Positions 21,601 through 34,643 are shown, counted from the stretch's first letter. The stretch: DNA of 64,000 bases from Bimuria novae-zelandiae CBS 107.79 (GCA_010015655.1 ML976666.1:698092-762091); one strand, 5' to 3'. Notes: a model not told the origin generated them from the sequence alone. Translations and numbers: made by a program.

Positions 21601-23470
21601 TAATCCTTACTCCCTTAGATTACTGCACGAGGTATTCGAGGGCCTAAGGGCCTAGATAGCCTAATTATTAGTGCTAGGTCCACGCGTTTGCCTTCTGCGG
21701 TCTTTGTTTAGTGCGTGTGTTAGTCTTGTGAGTGGTGTGCGCAGCATTAGTAGGAATACTACTTACTAGCCTTATTCTATATTCTAGCACCTACTATCCG
21801 TGCAACTCTTAAAATTCTACTAGTATAGTATTATCTCTTCTTTTTAGAGTCGTTGGGTCTGCCCTTATGTCCTACCAAAGGCCTTGCCTCTAGAGTAATC
21901 GAAACGATATAAGGTTGTAGAGTAAATTAGGGCAATAGGCAATATTATCTAGCTATATTATTTAATTACCGCTTACACTCTATACGTTAAGATAGACAGT
22001 TCCGTATCCTTAAATCTATATTTGTGTATTCCTTGCCTATATAAAGTCTCCTGACGCCGGTGGCCGGTATAAGATAAAGCGATTAATGTTGTTAAAGATA
22101 TAGCAGGTTGTGCCTAAATCAAGTATAGCTAAGCATCGCAATAGGTACGTGTTTAATTTATTATAGAAGGATATGGCTTAGAAGCTCGCTAAGATTTTAG
22201 TAATCTTACGTCCGTCTAGTTACTTATCATTAGCCTCAGTGATTCGAGTTAGAGTAGGAGTATGTAATAATTTAATTCTAGGTGTTTAAGACTTTAGTCT
22301 TTTCACCTTCCTCATCTCATCTTGTAGATGTGAATTATTTTAGATTCTATATTATACCATATCTGCAAAGCCAGGTTGTGGCCTAAACCACTCTAGTGCA
22401 TGATCTGGATATGCGTAGAAGTAGTCTTTTAGACTATGCCTTTGTTTACAAGCAGGGCATTTTTTGCCTTTAACTACTATTATATCCTCTATTAAAGACT
22501 GCTTAGATATAGTGCTTTAACTAAAGGATCGTTTTTGTCAAGGTCTCCCCCGTCCACGTTAGTTATTCGTGGAAGATGGCGCGTCTTCGGCAGCGTAAGA
22601 GGCGTCCCTGTTAGTGCCCAGGGTAGATGCACCACCAGCAGCGAGAGATAGCTTATTAGTAGTAAAGGCGCCCCTATACTGTTTACCCTTAATCAGGTGG
22701 AGTATTACCATATGTTCTTAAAAGCGTTTTATTATCTCCTTCCTTGTCATATCTGCGTCTCGGCGTCCAGTTTCTTGAAAGGACACACCCTAAGTAGGAG
22801 TAGCCTTTATAATCGCAGTCAAGAAGTCCTTTATAGTATTATAGATTAATTATACTTCAGCGATATTATTTATCTCTACTTCTATAGCTGCCTAATCATA
22901 CTCAGTTAGCCAGGTATCCCAGTTTAAGGGTTATCTTATTAGCTTAAGGGCCTGTAAGTATCGTACTCTTGCTCTATCCCGCTTGTCTTCTTTATTAACG
23001 CCTACAGTCTATATTAGAGACGTAATCTATTACTAGATTTACTCTCCAGGCTTGCAGCAGTTGCGTTGCAGGTGTGGCGACATAGTAGATTAGATATAAA
23101 TAACCACTTTCTTAAGACTTAATCTCTCCTCGCGGTATTCCTTATCCTTTATCTTATAGTCTTTAAGCTATATCTTATAGAACTTAATATCCTCCTTATA
23201 TACCTTAAGTCCTAAATTTAATAGCTCTAATAGGCGTGTTAGAGGGTTCTGTTAATCGTCGTCGTTTACGCGGATAATTAGTTAGTAACTCGCTATTTCT
23301 AGCGGCGACGGCGGTGTCAGCCTTTTGCGTGGGAGTTTAGCTCTATCTAGGTTAATAATAAGCCATATATCTATTAGTTCGCATTGCGCTTTTAGCTGCA
23401 GCAGCTATAGTGTGTAGTTAGTATAATTAGTTAACATAATTATTAAGTCGCGGAGTGTTGACAGCGACAT
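18640..23470 (-). pseudogene. K2 Copia Gag-Pol polyprotein, RIP-degraded
   Basis: Starts at the ATG at 23470 (MSLSTLRDLI), a few tens of bp inside the 5' LTR. The Copia RNase H region at 18780-19240 is easily read: ASDASFADNTLNYKSSQGY, LIAWKASKQDTVT, then IAKLQTKLYYIDIYNY and KALLVNK near the end. RT lies at about 19240-20500 and integrase at about 20900-22400 by position. Trp, Gln and many Ala codons are mutated (Ala-to-Thr/Ile, stops). Copia elements encode one polyprotein of about 1400-1600 residues, and the available 4.8 kb fits. Confidence 0.75.
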
Positions 23471-23512
23471 TGTCCTTTTTTAAGGTTTAGTTAAGGCAGT
23501 AAGACTCTTAAT

Positions 23513-23737
23513 TATTAAATTTAATAGTATTCTGTCACTTTAAGATAATGCAATAATAAGAATTTAATAGATGTGATAATTAATTAATAATGTTCGTATT
23601 CTGTCTATGTCTAGAATACAGATGTGTGCGAGGCTCCAAATAAGTGCCGCTGCAGCGCTAGCCCTATTTAGAATAGTATAAAAGAGAGAGTGCTCCAGCC
23701 TTATATCCACAACAGATAGAGGCTATATAATCGGACA
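23513..23737 (-). repeat. K2 5' LTR (right copy)
   Basis: 225 bp, partner of 18413-18637, ending TCGGACA followed by the TSD CTCTT. More transitions than the left copy. The terminal TG has become TA, so it would not be recognised from its own ends alone. Confidence 0.9.
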
Positions 23738-23742
23738 CTCTT

Positions 23743-24625
23743 CCTGCGAGATACTATTCTTGCCCTAGTAACTCTTCTTTAGTCTATATAGCTATTTTCC
23801 CTTGCCGTTCTTCTTTTTGTACCATTAGGCTTTATTAGTTATAATAATATCTCTGTCCTGGTCTCTTCCTGCGGGCCTGGATCGATTCTCTTTTCTAGTA
23901 AGTAGCCTAGTACTATACTGTTTTTCTAGCTTGCGTTCGTACAGGCGATTGTCTACTTTAATTACATTATTAATAAGTTCTTCCAGGTTGTCTGCTTTTC
24001 CTTAGTGGACTAATTCGTCTTTGACCTATTCTTTTAGTCCGTTATAGTAGGTAATTATAAGTAGGGCTTCTCCCTATCCTTCGAGTTCTGCCATAATCTG
24101 TTTGAACTCTAGTGTATAGAGTACCGCCGATTTCTCCTGACGTAGGCGCTAGAGGCGTATTTCGGCTTAATGTCCTTTATTAATAGTGCCAAATATTCCT
24201 TTCATAGCCTTGCGAAAAGACTCCTAGTCCTCGAAGGCGTCTTTAGTGGCGTCTAAACTATAATCCTCTAATTTACTATTCTTAAGGAAATTATTAATTA
24301 TTAGTCTAGCCTACGCGGCTGCCTTGTCTTGCATGTTTATATAAGTAACTAAGATCTTATCTTATTCCGTATTAAACTTTCCTAGGTTGTAACAGATGAA
24401 TAGTTCTATCTAGGTTAGGAACGTTCCTGGGTGACCTTTTCCTAAATAGGGTTCGGGCTTTAGGACCTTTGGTTGATGTTTTGCATTTTCCCATTAGCTC
24501 ATCTTTTCGCTCATCTGGTTAATAATTTCCTGTAACTAGGCTATCTGAGCCACTTATTTAATAACTATCTCTACTAGGGTCTTTTCCTTAGGTGCCGGAG
24601 CTGCGGTGGTCGAACTAGGTCCTGC
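23743..24625 (-). pseudogene. Gypsy A Gag
   Basis: The minus-strand frame contains a retrotransposon Gag capsid domain: PKVLKPEPYLGKGHPGTFL, then FEDWESFRKAMKGIFG and RLRQEKSAVLYTLEFKQIMA, with conserved spacing. Stops are at Trp/Gln. It continues, across Copia K2, into the zinc knuckle at about 18340-18400. The region between the start of Gag and the LTR at 24650 includes a GGTATAATAGCAGG stretch typical of the leader of fungal Gypsy elements. Confidence 0.75.
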
Positions 24626-24649
24626 TATTATACCGTAGGGTAGTTAAAG

Positions 24650-25101
24650 TGTTATAAGGCTCTCACACCTTATTTTAATCTAAGTTAGGGCGGTAAGGTA
24701 TCGTAGTGCTTTATAGATTATTTAATAGTATAAGTTGATGCGACACTTAGCGCGGCTAGACAATCTAATCTTATAATAAATAAGATAACTATTAGTCTGT
24801 ATAGGAGAACGTACTCGCACAGAAGATATATAAGTTAACTATAAGGAAGGAAACAACAATAGGAAAGTCGCTACACTATATACTAGCCTATTCCTTCTTC
24901 GTAGTCCCGCCAAGGCCCTGTAGTCCTAGGGACTACGGTAGTCCCATGGGACTTCCCTTCACGCGGGACTTCGTCACGTAACTACTAACTAAGCTGCCCC
25001 GCGCCCTGTTAGGTCCCGTTAACTCTACTACTTCGTTAACAATTACTCTCTTGGCGTAATTGTCTGGCTTCTTCATCCTTGTGGGGTTCGTGATCGTAAC
25101 A
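24650..25101 (-). repeat. Gypsy A 5' LTR (right)
   Basis: 452 bp, the partner of 10833-11284. The second half (24900-25101) is hardly mutated and GC-rich. The short open frame at 24933-25133 lies within it and is not a gene. Ends CGTAACA followed by the TSD AATAA. Confidence 0.92.
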
Positions 25102-25106
25102 AATAA

Positions 25107-25915
25107 TATTATGATAACCCAATGCAGGGACACCTATGTATAAAGAAAATAATAAAACCTATTTAGTGGAACTATAGCTTTAAAAGCATTAAAGAAGTAC
25201 TAACTATATATATCTATAAATGCGCAGATTACTAGCGTAATAAACATGCAATACATCTTAAGAACAGAAAAATGCAAGTAATATAAATACCAGGTATACT
25301 ATAGGAAGACATCGCTATTGATTTTATTATAGGACTACTAAGGTTAAAAGACCTAGTAATAGGAATTAGTTATAACGCAATACTAAATATTATTTATTAA
25401 TTTACTAAATACGTGGAATTACTACTATATTAAAAGAAAACTCTAGTAAAGAAACTCGCATTCCTTACCCTAGATTAGCTTATATAATACTATAGTATTC
25501 TAAGAATAATTATTAGTAATAAGGATAAACTCTTTACTCTAAACTACTAAATAATACTTATAGCAGTTATTAAATAAAACGAAAACTATTAATAGCATAT
25601 TATCCATAAACTAACTGACTGACAGAACGTACGAATTATATAATTAAAATATACCTACGTATCTACTATAATAACTAAAAGAATAACTTGACTTCTCTAT
25701 TACTAATAGCACAATTAGTATACAACAACAAGATATTAATAGTAACAGGATTTATACTATTTTATATAAATCGTAAAAGATACCTACACCACTTTAATTA
25801 AATATTTCCTACAAAAATTAAAACGAAAAAAGCAATTAATATAGCAAAAACTATAAAGAAAGCACACCCACAACTCTAAGAGAATCTTAAAAAAGCCTAA
25901 TAGCAAAGTATTTCC
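25107..25915 (+). pseudogene. Gypsy C integrase core
   Basis: Plus-strand frame with integrase features: the catalytic-core region around 25310-25480 (DFI-GL-RLKDLVIG-like, ELAFLTLD-like), then IPRIIISNKDKLFT (usual form IPESIVSDRGSLFTS), which carries the second catalytic Asp as N/D, and a NEN...RTN-like block corresponding to QTERVNQ. Interrupted at the TA at 25916 by pogo element M2. The frame continues after 35198. Confidence 0.65.
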
Positions 25916-25989
25916 TAACGTGTTTTATACGCGAGTGCGCATTACAAGCGAGTGCGCACCCTACCAACTTTTCGTAACGCGTGAACTTC

Positions 25990-27331
25990 TACCTACTATA
26001 GCAACCCTAACTAAAGCCTAGCTAGCTTCTTATAAGGCTAATATACACCTTGCTATATTAGCTCTTTAGTAAAACTAATTTTAGAGTAAGGTAGTTACTA
26101 TATAGACGTTTAATATTTTTTAAAATATACTTTATTACTAACGCGCTAATAAGCCTACCTAACGTAATTATTAGCCTAACTTAAAAATGCTTACTTAGTT
26201 AAAAGAGGAGGTAATTATTAGGTATATACTTAGCCTAGACTGGCGTGGATTTGCGCCTACGTACGCGGCTATATGTAATAAAGCTAATAAGCTGCTTACT
26301 ACGTACGGCGAAGGTTAGTTTAGCGTCTACTTAACTACGTAACTTTATTAAGCGTATAGATAGCTTTATAACGCGATTTAATTAAGCGTATAATAGCTAA
26401 AGAGCTTTATATAAGAATCCTATATTAATTAGGCGCTAGTTTAAGCTTCTTAAGCAAATAAAGGCTAAATATAGCATCTATAATAAGGATATTTATAACT
26501 TTAACAAGATTAGATTTATAATAGGTAAGATTATAACTTAGCTTATTATAATAAAATTAAAGAGGAGAGGCTAGCTAAAGGCTATTTTGCTAAGTAATTA
26601 TAAGTATATAATAGTAATCTAAGGAATTATTATTACTAGCTAGGCTATTTTGCTATTTATTATCTTTATTAGCTAGCACTACCTATTTACCTAGTATAAG
26701 GAGGATATTCCACGCGACTAGGCTATTACTATTAATAATAATAGCTAAATAATTAATAAAATTAGAGTTTAGGCGCGTTGGCTACTTATTCTTAATAATT
26801 ATAAAAGCTACTACTCTTTTAAGTTTTAAGAGCTCTATAAGGAGAATAATATCTATATACTTTATATACTACTATACTTATCCTACCTACTATAGCTACT
26901 TAATATTAGTTATTTCTTGCTATTAAAGCGCGCGTATAGGTACTAGATTAAGAGCCTAATACGTGACTATATTAACTATATTATAAAACTTAAGTTTTTA
27001 CTAGCTTTTAAAGTAGTTTTCGCATAATTATTTATAGTAACTAATATTTACGTAACCTTTTAAGGCGCATGCCTCATTCCTTTCTAGCTAATTATTATTC
27101 TATTAAAGCTAAATATATAGGTCTATACGCCTACTCCTCTAGTTACTATAGTAAAGGCTCTTTAAGAGACTTAAACACTAAGTAATGTATATAAGCTTAA
27201 TACTTAATTAATATTAATACGTAATTGCGTGCGACGATATAAAAGCTTATTATTACCCTTAATTATTTAGGTAATTAGCTAGCTTAAAAGAGGGGTAAAA
27301 ATAATAATACTTTTAGCTAAGCTAATGCACG
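25990..27331 (+). pseudogene. M2 pogo transposase, main part
   Basis: Plus-strand reading gives LKEEVIIRYILSLDWRGFAP-like and ICNKANKLLTTYG (HTH_Tnp_Tc5/CENP-B type DNA-binding region), then a DDE core in 26400-26950 with [17 protein letters not shown] and a PPYS/LQPLDV-type tract. Many Trp and Gln codons are stops. The frame runs into the Gypsy B LTR at 27337 and resumes at 34805. The start codon cannot be fixed. Confidence 0.65.
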
Positions 27332-27336
27332 ATCAG

Positions 27337-27497
27337 TGTAATAGACTACGCCCAGTTATTGCCTCGGATCCTTGACCCTCAGTTATGCAAACTCTAGATA
27401 TATAAGTTCGACGCCTAAAGCTTAACGTTAGACTTTTTATTAAATTTATAAGTATTTTTCTAGCACCTTTAGCTCCTTAAGTACTTAGCCTTTTATA
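27337..27497 (+). repeat. Gypsy B 5' LTR
   Basis: Starts TGTAATAGACTACGCC; the end aligns with CCAGCCCCTTACA of the partner but is mutated to TTAGCCTTTTATA. 161 bp. Contains TAGATATATAAG, a possible TATA element. Confidence 0.85.
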
Positions 27498-27999
27498 TTA
27501 AATTTAATTACCTCTACCCGTTGCGGGATAAGTAGATTTTAAATATAATTATAAACTAAAACTATAAAGTAGCACATAAAGTTAAAGGACTTATATAGAT
27601 AAATACTATAAAAGCAACGCCTAGACCTATAAGGAGACAGAACCCTTCCTAGTAAGTAATTAAAAAAGAGTCTAAATAGACACTTAACGCTAGCAACACT
27701 ATTTTTACTAAATAAAGAAGTTATAGAAATAAGAATAAGACCTTTTACTAAAGGTCTACGTCTTAGCGTAAATAATTATACGTGGAAAGCTATTAGCTTA
27801 TAAAGAAGTAATAGCAAAAAAAAAAAAAGAATAGCCTCCCTATTTATAACTAAACTTTAGGTATTAGGAGTTAATAAAAATAAAATATAATAATTCTTAA
27901 GTAAGATTAAAGCACTTATTAACCTCTAAAATACCCTTAAGACTCTATTATAAGGAGTAAGAAGACTAACTAAAGAAATAGTAAGAAAGTGCTAGGAAC

Positions 28000-30900
28000 C
28001 CTTAATAATATAATAATACTCCTAAAATATAAGAGGTACGAATTAGTTATTAAAAGTAGACTAATAGATAGAGCTGCTAGAGAGATTTATGGTAGAGCTT
28101 ATCTTAAACTAAGTAAGAAGCCGCCGTCCTAAAATCCTTAACTTAGCCTACTTTAATAGTAAATAACAGGATTACTACTATTTTAAAATAGTAATATAAT
28201 ATAAGCGTTTAGAGGATAGGGACTGCCTTAGAAATATACTTAAATATATTATTAGTTAATTAATAGGGCGTGCAGTGACGGTGGAAATTATATACTTAGA
28301 CTACTACCTAGAATGCACTAAAGCTAACCTTTAAGAGTTATTAGACTATAACTTTTATAACTACCTAGCGGAATAAATTGCGCGTAACTACTTACTTATA
28401 GTATAATAAGGGAATTAGAAGCTTCGTGACTTTAACCTTAACTTTAATAACTACGCTACAGAAGCTAAAGAGTAGAGTTAAGAAATTAAAAAAAAAAAAA
28501 ACTTATACTTTTAAAGCGTCTATAAGGACGTGCAGGACTAAATAGTTATAGTAAATATAAATAATAATTAGGACCTGTAAGGGATCTAAAAGAAAGTTAA
28601 TAAAGTTAAAGAAACCCTTTTTTAAAACATATTATAGCTACCAAAGTTTTTTACTAAGAATAAGACGCCAGACAAGATAGATTAGGAACCCACTTAAACT
28701 AACCCTTGAAAGATGTCCGGTCGACGAAGCTAAGATAAAAGATACTAAGTAATAAATAGAGTTATAGGACACAGGCCTATTAACACCTAGAAATAAGCCA
28801 CGTGGGTGTCGCGCAAGGTAATAGAAACCTGTAAAAAAAAATCTTATTTTTATTATAAAGATATAGGATACTGCGTAAAGTAGTGTAAACTTTTACTTAT
28901 AATAAAGCTAATACAAGTTTGCGCTACTATACCTACTACTAAAAAATCGTTTAATAAAGAGTTTAATATAGCTTCTACTAATTTAGAAAACTAGACCCTC
29001 CTGGTAACAGTCGCCGCTAAGAGGTAAAAGTAGAAAAAGGATAAAAGACAAGTTTTAATAACTTTTAAAGACTATAGCTAGACTTAATACTAGTAATAGT
29101 ATACTTGCTTAATAATAATATTATGTTTATATTAACAATAATTAATTTAGGTTTTTTAATCTTTAGATTTATATTAAAAAAACTTATAATAAAAGCCTAC
29201 CGATAGCGTAAGAACCTACCCTATTTATAAGAAGTTATTAGTATTAAAGGTATACAACTCTTCGTACGCGAAGTAGTCTAACTAGAAGTAAATATTAATA
29301 GCTATATAGAACTAATATAGCTATACGTTTTATTTAATAATAGGTTATACGATCTAATCCTTAGCCTAACCTAAATAAAAAAGAATAGGATTAAACTAGT
29401 CTTAGTAAAGAAATTAATCTAGATTAAAAGTTTAGGCACCCGTATCCATGACTAAAAAAGTTAGAAACTTAATAAAGCTTTAAAAAGTATTAGTTATAGC
29501 CTTTATAGCCCTAAATTAGGGTAATTAATGTCGAGGAAACGGGGGTAAGGTGTTTTTTATATTAATAAAGGATATATAGAAGGCGTTAACCTGTAAGCTA
29601 AAGGTAAACCTACAAAAGTTACTACCTAAAGCTTTTAAGGACTTATAGCATATCTTTTATAGGGAACAAGCTAATAAACTCCCCCCGCACTATAGACCTA
29701 GTGTGGATCTTTTTATCCCTTTAATAGAAAAAGATAATAAGACCCCGGAAATTCCCTATAGCCCTCTATTTAATATGTCTCGTGAAGAAATGCTCGTCCT
29801 TTAAAAAGAGTTTACTAAATACTTAAATAAAAGCTTTATTTAGGTAAGTAAGTCTAGCACTACTACCCTAGTATTATTTACTAAGAAACCTAGTAGAGGA
29901 CTACGCTTTTATATTAATTATTAAACCCTAAACGCTATTTTAAAGAAGTACTACTACTCTTTACTATTAATTAATAAAACCCTTTAGCTCTTCACGAAGG
30001 CTAAATAGTTTAGTAAACTTAATATAATTTAAGCCTTCTATAGACTTTAGATAATAAAAGGCGAGGAATAGAGAATAGCGTTTAGAACTTAATTTAGCCT
30101 TTATAAGTGGCTAGTAGTTCCTTTTAGCTTAGCTAACGCGCTAAGTATATTTTAGTAGTATATAAACTAGGCGCTAAGAGAGCACCTTAATAACCACTAC
30201 TTAGCGTATATAAATAATATTCTTATCTTCTTTAGTAGTAGCTAAAAAGACTATAAAGAGAAATTACGTATTATAATCTAAAAGTTAGGGACTGTAAGAC
30301 TATATTTAAATATTAAGAAATCTAAGTTCTGCGTTAAAAAGACTAAGTACCTTAGATTTATTATAGAAGTAGATAAGGGTATAAGCATAGACCTAAATAA
30401 AGTCTAAGTAATTTAAAAATAAGAGCTACTAACTTTAGTAAAGGGAGTCTAGAGCTTTATAGGCTTCATAAACTTTTATTAAAGATTTATATAAGACCTC
30501 TCTAGCATAGTAAGCCCCTTTATAAAGCGTATTAGTAAAAGAGCAGAATTTATTTAGGTATAAAAGTAGTAGCACGTATTTAACCTTTTAAAAATAGTAT
30601 TTTATATAGACTCCGCGCTAGCTTACTTTAACTTTAAATAAAAATTAGTACTAGAAGTAGGTACTTTTAATTAGTTAATTAAGAGATGCTTTTTCTAGTA
30701 TAATAATAATAAGATTCTACGTCTAGTAGCTTACTTCTTAGTAAGAAATAGCCTGGCAGAATATAACTACGCTATCTATAATAAAGAGATACTTACAGTT
30801 ATTAAATATATAAATAAATAAAACTATATATATTAAGTATTAAAGCACCTTACAGTCTACACTAATTAAAAGAACCTTACGTATTTTGCTACTAAATAAA

Positions 30901-32710
30901 GGTTAGACAACGATACGTTTAGTAGGTTAACACACTTAGCTATATTAATATAATATTTATATATAGACTAGGGTTAATAAACTCTAGGGCGAACGCCCTC
31001 TCTTAGAGGGACTAAAATCTACTAAAGGATAGTAAAGATAATAGATTAAAGTTAAGGTACTTTACGCTTCTTTAAGAGACTATTAAAAAATAGCTTAAAG
31101 TCTTTTATCCCCTAAACATTTACTATTATAAAAGAACCTAACTATATTAAAGTAGATAAAGACCTAGTGCTCGCTTACCTAACACGCCCTAAACTACCTA
31201 TATTAACTCTCTAAGGAGGCAATAACCCTGCTAAGCAACGTAAACTAGACTTTAATACTATATAGTAAGAGGTAGAATGCGATAAAGATAGCGCGTATAG
31301 TAAAATAAAAGTCTATATTAAAAATAGGCTTAAGAACTTTAAACCTAGGTAGAAGTTATCTATTAGTATCTTAGAATATAGTATAGATAACTAAGGATAC
31401 CTATACTATAGGTTAAGATAATAGGTACTAAAATTAGAACTTTTATAGATAAAGCTAATAGCGATCGCGTATAGTTCTCTAGCTTTAAGATACTTAGGAT
31501 AAAAAAACACTTATAAGATCTTTACTTAAGCCTACTTCTTCTTAGAGATGTCTAACTAAGTAAGGTAGTACATTAAGAACTATAATATTTATAAAAAAAA
31601 CTAAATTATAAAGAAAAGCGAAATAGGGCCTGCTAACGCCCTTACTACTACTTAAACTAGGATAGAAGGATATTATAATAGATTTTATTATTACCCTATC
31701 TAAGAGCGATAGCAGCATAAATATTATAAGAAGTATAAACAGACTTAGTAAGGATCCTAAGTTTATTAGTCTCTTAAATTTTAATATACCTATAGTAATA
31801 ATAGCGTTTTTTTAACACTAGGTATTAGACTGCGGGGAATAATTCGTAAGCAAATTTTAGACTACACTTTATAAATAAGCAGGTATTAACTAAAGACTAT
31901 CTATAGTAAAGCACCTAGAGACAGACGGGTAGATAAAATAAATAAACTCTATCTTTAAAGCCTACCTCTAGGCATACTATAACTAATAATAAGATAATTA
32001 GATAAAGTGGCTTCCTATAGCTTAGAGAGCTATTAAAGGACGAGAAGCTATATTAATAAGAGTTAGCTTATTTTTCCTATTCTATAGCTAGAACGTTAAA
32101 CTAGTTAAGAATTTCAAGGCACGAAGATTAGCCTTAAAGTTTAAAACTAATATAAAAAAGGCTATAAGGATAATAATAAAAATGTTTAAAAAGGGTTTTA
32201 ACTTCGCCTAGGTAAAAATAGTAGTAACTTAATAAGAATAAAAGCGCCTAGCAAACTATTAACGTAAGAATACTCTAATCTTAAAAAAAGAAGATAAGGT
32301 ATAGCTAAAGTATAAAAACTACTTTTAAAACTAACGTCTAAGCAAGAAGCTCGACTGGAAGTAAAAAAAAGTTTATTATAAGGACGGTAATAAACTTTTA
32401 CGTAGTAAAACTAGATATCCCACCAAAAATGCACCTAAGATTCCACGTATATAGGCTAAAGTTAGCCTTATTAAACCCTCTCCCTAGTTAAACTACTAAT
32501 AACGCCTAGCCCGAAGCAATTATAATAAAAGAGGGGGAAGAGGAATATAGTATAATTAATATATATAAAGAACGCTAGTCCTGTGGAGGCAAGAGAGTAG
32601 AATATTTAGTATAGTAAAAAAACTACTTTTAAAGAACTTACGAACCTCGTAAGAATCTTAACTAAGCTACTGTATTAAACTATTAAGAAAAGTTTACAAA
32701 ACTATATTAA
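28000..32710 (+). pseudogene. Gypsy B Gag-Pol with chromodomain
   Basis: Gag ends in a zinc knuckle at about 28840-28890 (YYKDIGYCVKXCKLL, usual CYYCxxxGHxxxxC). RT at 29790-30250 reads LFTKKPSRGLRFYINY, YSLLLINKTL, FSKLNII and LAYINNILIFF; YINN stands where the catalytic YLDD/FIDD is expected. RNase H and integrase follow, then a chromodomain at 32400-32700 (PPKMHLRFHVYRLKLALLNP before EEYSIINIYKER and YLV-KNY). The reading frame is saturated with TAA/TAG from Gln and Trp codons. The chromodomain points to a chromovirus that targets heterochromatin. Confidence 0.8.
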
Positions 32711-33089
32711 AATTGTAATAGAAAACTTTAATAAGATTCTATTATAATATCCCCTAAATTAGCTTCTATTAGGGCCTAAAAGAGGCTCTATAATGCCTCT
32801 CTTGCTAAGTTAGGAAACCTAGCTAGATAAAAAAGTCTAAGACAAAGGTAAGAATAACATTATTAAAGAATAAAGTTAAATATTAGGGGAGGAAGTTAAG
32901 AAGGAATTCTAAAAAAAGTAACTTAAAAAACCCTTAAAATTACTAAAAATAATAAAAGAACTAAATAATTCTTATAATAGTAAGGGATAACTCTTATAAA
33001 AGAAGTAAGCTTTAAAAGTAAACTAAAGTAAGAAGGAAAAAGGAACTAGGTAAAAAAGGCATTTTTAGTTATTAAAGAAATAATAGAAC

Positions 33090-33760
33090 CTTTTTTAATA
33101 ATATTTAGGTTTACTTCTCCGCCCTTTAATATACTACTAGGGTTAGGAAAGCTATTATCCTCCTTACTTAGGCGCTTCTTAATTATAATAGCCTAAAGCT
33201 ACTAGCGTAAGCCCTAGTAGGCTTAAGTAGGCATATTAGCTTCCGCGAGGATATTATCTATTATCTAAAAACTATTTATTATAATGCCCTTATCTACTAC
33301 CATAAACTTGCTAGAAAGCTATATAATATTAGCCTTAGAAGATGGCTTTATTATTTAAAAAGAACTTATAAAAGTGTTCTTACACTTTTAATAGAATACT
33401 TTAAAGTTAGTAATATAAATTTAAAGAAGGTTAAAAGTCTTTTTAACTATAATAGTAATGCGCTCTAAAAGCTAAATAGCCTTAAAAGAAAAAGTAATAG
33501 GGCCTAAATTAGTAGTAGTCGTACTCTCAAAAAAGGTATAGTAATTAATAATAGTAACCTTACGAGCAGAATAGAACGCGTTAAGGTTAATAAGAAAGGC
33601 CTTTTATTTTTAGCTACTCTTTAAAACCTTATCTATAAGATAACTTATACTAATAACTATAATATTAGCAAACTCTTCGTGGCTAACTTTATTAAGGGCA
33701 GGCTAAATCTAGGTAGGGAAAAAAGTTAGTAAAGCAACCCCTAAAGTTATCTTAAATAAG
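33090..33760 (-). pseudogene. Protein-like antisense tract in the 3' region of Gypsy B
   Basis: On the minus strand, one frame from about 33760 to 33090 reads continuously if TAA/TAG stand for mutated Gln/Trp. It includes KVSHEEFANIIVISISYLID, NLGPITFSFKA, FMVVDKGIIINSF, IIDNILAEANMPT and KKRLSKEDNSFPNPSSIL. It lies between the pol end and the 3' LTR, opposite to gag-pol. I do not recognise the family. It may be an antisense ORF of the element or a fragment of an undetected nested insertion. Gypsy A has a possible antisense tract in the equivalent place. Confidence 0.35.
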
Positions 33761-33929
33761 TTAGCCTAAACCATACTTGTTTAGTGGAGCTAGTAAGCTT
33801 ATAGGTATAGCACTTTTTATAGAACACTATCTCGCCTGCTAGCACCTACTAATAGACGCGTTTATAATTAACGTAATTAATATACTAGCGATTAATTATT
33901 ACGCGTAGCAAGATTAGACTTTAAAAGCT

Positions 33930-34160
33930 AAGCTTATGAAGTTAGCGAGTGAGCATACCTAGGCTAATAAAAAACTAAAAAGGAGGTTAGAAGAGTAAGA
34001 AGGAAAGTTAGAAAGTAAGAAAAAATTAAAAATATTTAAAAAAGGGTTTAGAACTTACTTTGCGAGCTTTAGAAAGACTAAGCTTTTTAATAAGCTAGCT
34101 AAGGAGAATTACGCTAGCGATAAGAATAGTAGACTTATCTTTAAAAAACTTAGTTTTTTT
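33930..34160 (+). pseudogene. Charged coiled-coil-like tract, Gypsy B 3' region
   Basis: The plus-strand frame from an ATG at about 33933 (MKLASEHT) is Lys/Glu/Leu-rich with KKLKRRLEE and GKLESKKKLKIFKKGFRT, then KTKLFNKLAKENYASDKNS. It resembles a coiled coil, with only a few TAG/TAA. Family unknown. Lys-rich frames are common in A-rich DNA, so this is weak. Confidence 0.2.
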
Positions 34161-34643
34161 TTAAGTTAGTAGCTAAATAACTATAATAGGGACAGGGCTT
34201 CTTTTATCTTATTATTAAAATTAGTAGCATTCCTTTAACGCGTAAAAGTCCTTATTACGTAATTATTACGTAAAGGGCTAGCTATCTTATTAAAATAGGG
34301 AGAGAAATAGGATTATAGACTTAAAGAAGACTAGGCTAAAAGTACGATATTATAGCGTATAAAGTTAAGCTAAGAAAAGAAAGAGCATAAAAAATAAGGT
34401 TTAAAAGCTAGATAAAAAGTAATTTTATATATATAATAATAAATAAACGCACTAGCGCGAATATACTACTATAGTAACTACTTATAGTAAGGACATAAAA
34501 TTATACACTCGAGAACGGAACTAGTAAGAGGTTTATAATAGTAAGAGGATTATAAGCAGATAATAAAATAATCGCGAAGCTATAAAAGTAAGATAAGACG
34601 CGAAGATTTTTTTTCTTTACTCCTAATAGAGAAAAGGGAGGTA

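Larger units (their letters stand above)
18413..23737 (-). mobile_element. K2: complete Ty1/Copia retrotransposon
   Basis: Two 225-bp LTRs (18413-18637 and 23513-23737) begin TGTCAGATTTGATAG (the right copy is mutated to TATTAAATTTAATAG) and end TCGGACA. A perfect TSD, CTCTT (18408-18412 and 23738-23742), proves the boundaries. Minus-strand order is gag, integrase, RT, RNase H, which is Copia order. It is inserted in the gag region of Gypsy A. Confidence 0.9.
10833..25101 (-). mobile_element. Gypsy A: complete LTR retrotransposon with nested insertions
   Basis: Two 452-bp direct LTRs (10833-11284 and 24650-25101, TGTTAT...GTAACA) bound a 14.3-kb block flanked by a perfect 5-bp TSD, AATAA (10828-10832 and 25102-25106). 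Coding signals lie on the minus strand: gag at the right, RT in the middle, integrase and chromodomain at the left. Subtracting pogo element M1 (1849 bp plus TA) and Copia K2 (5325 bp plus 5) leaves about 7.1 kb, normal for a chromodomain Gypsy. A solo LTR of the same family lies at 63295-63744. Confidence 0.9.

Noticed and set aside
24933..25133. 66-codon open frame on the minus strand
   Set aside because: Lies within the Gypsy A LTR and crosses its end into Gypsy C. A chance frame in unmutated LTR.
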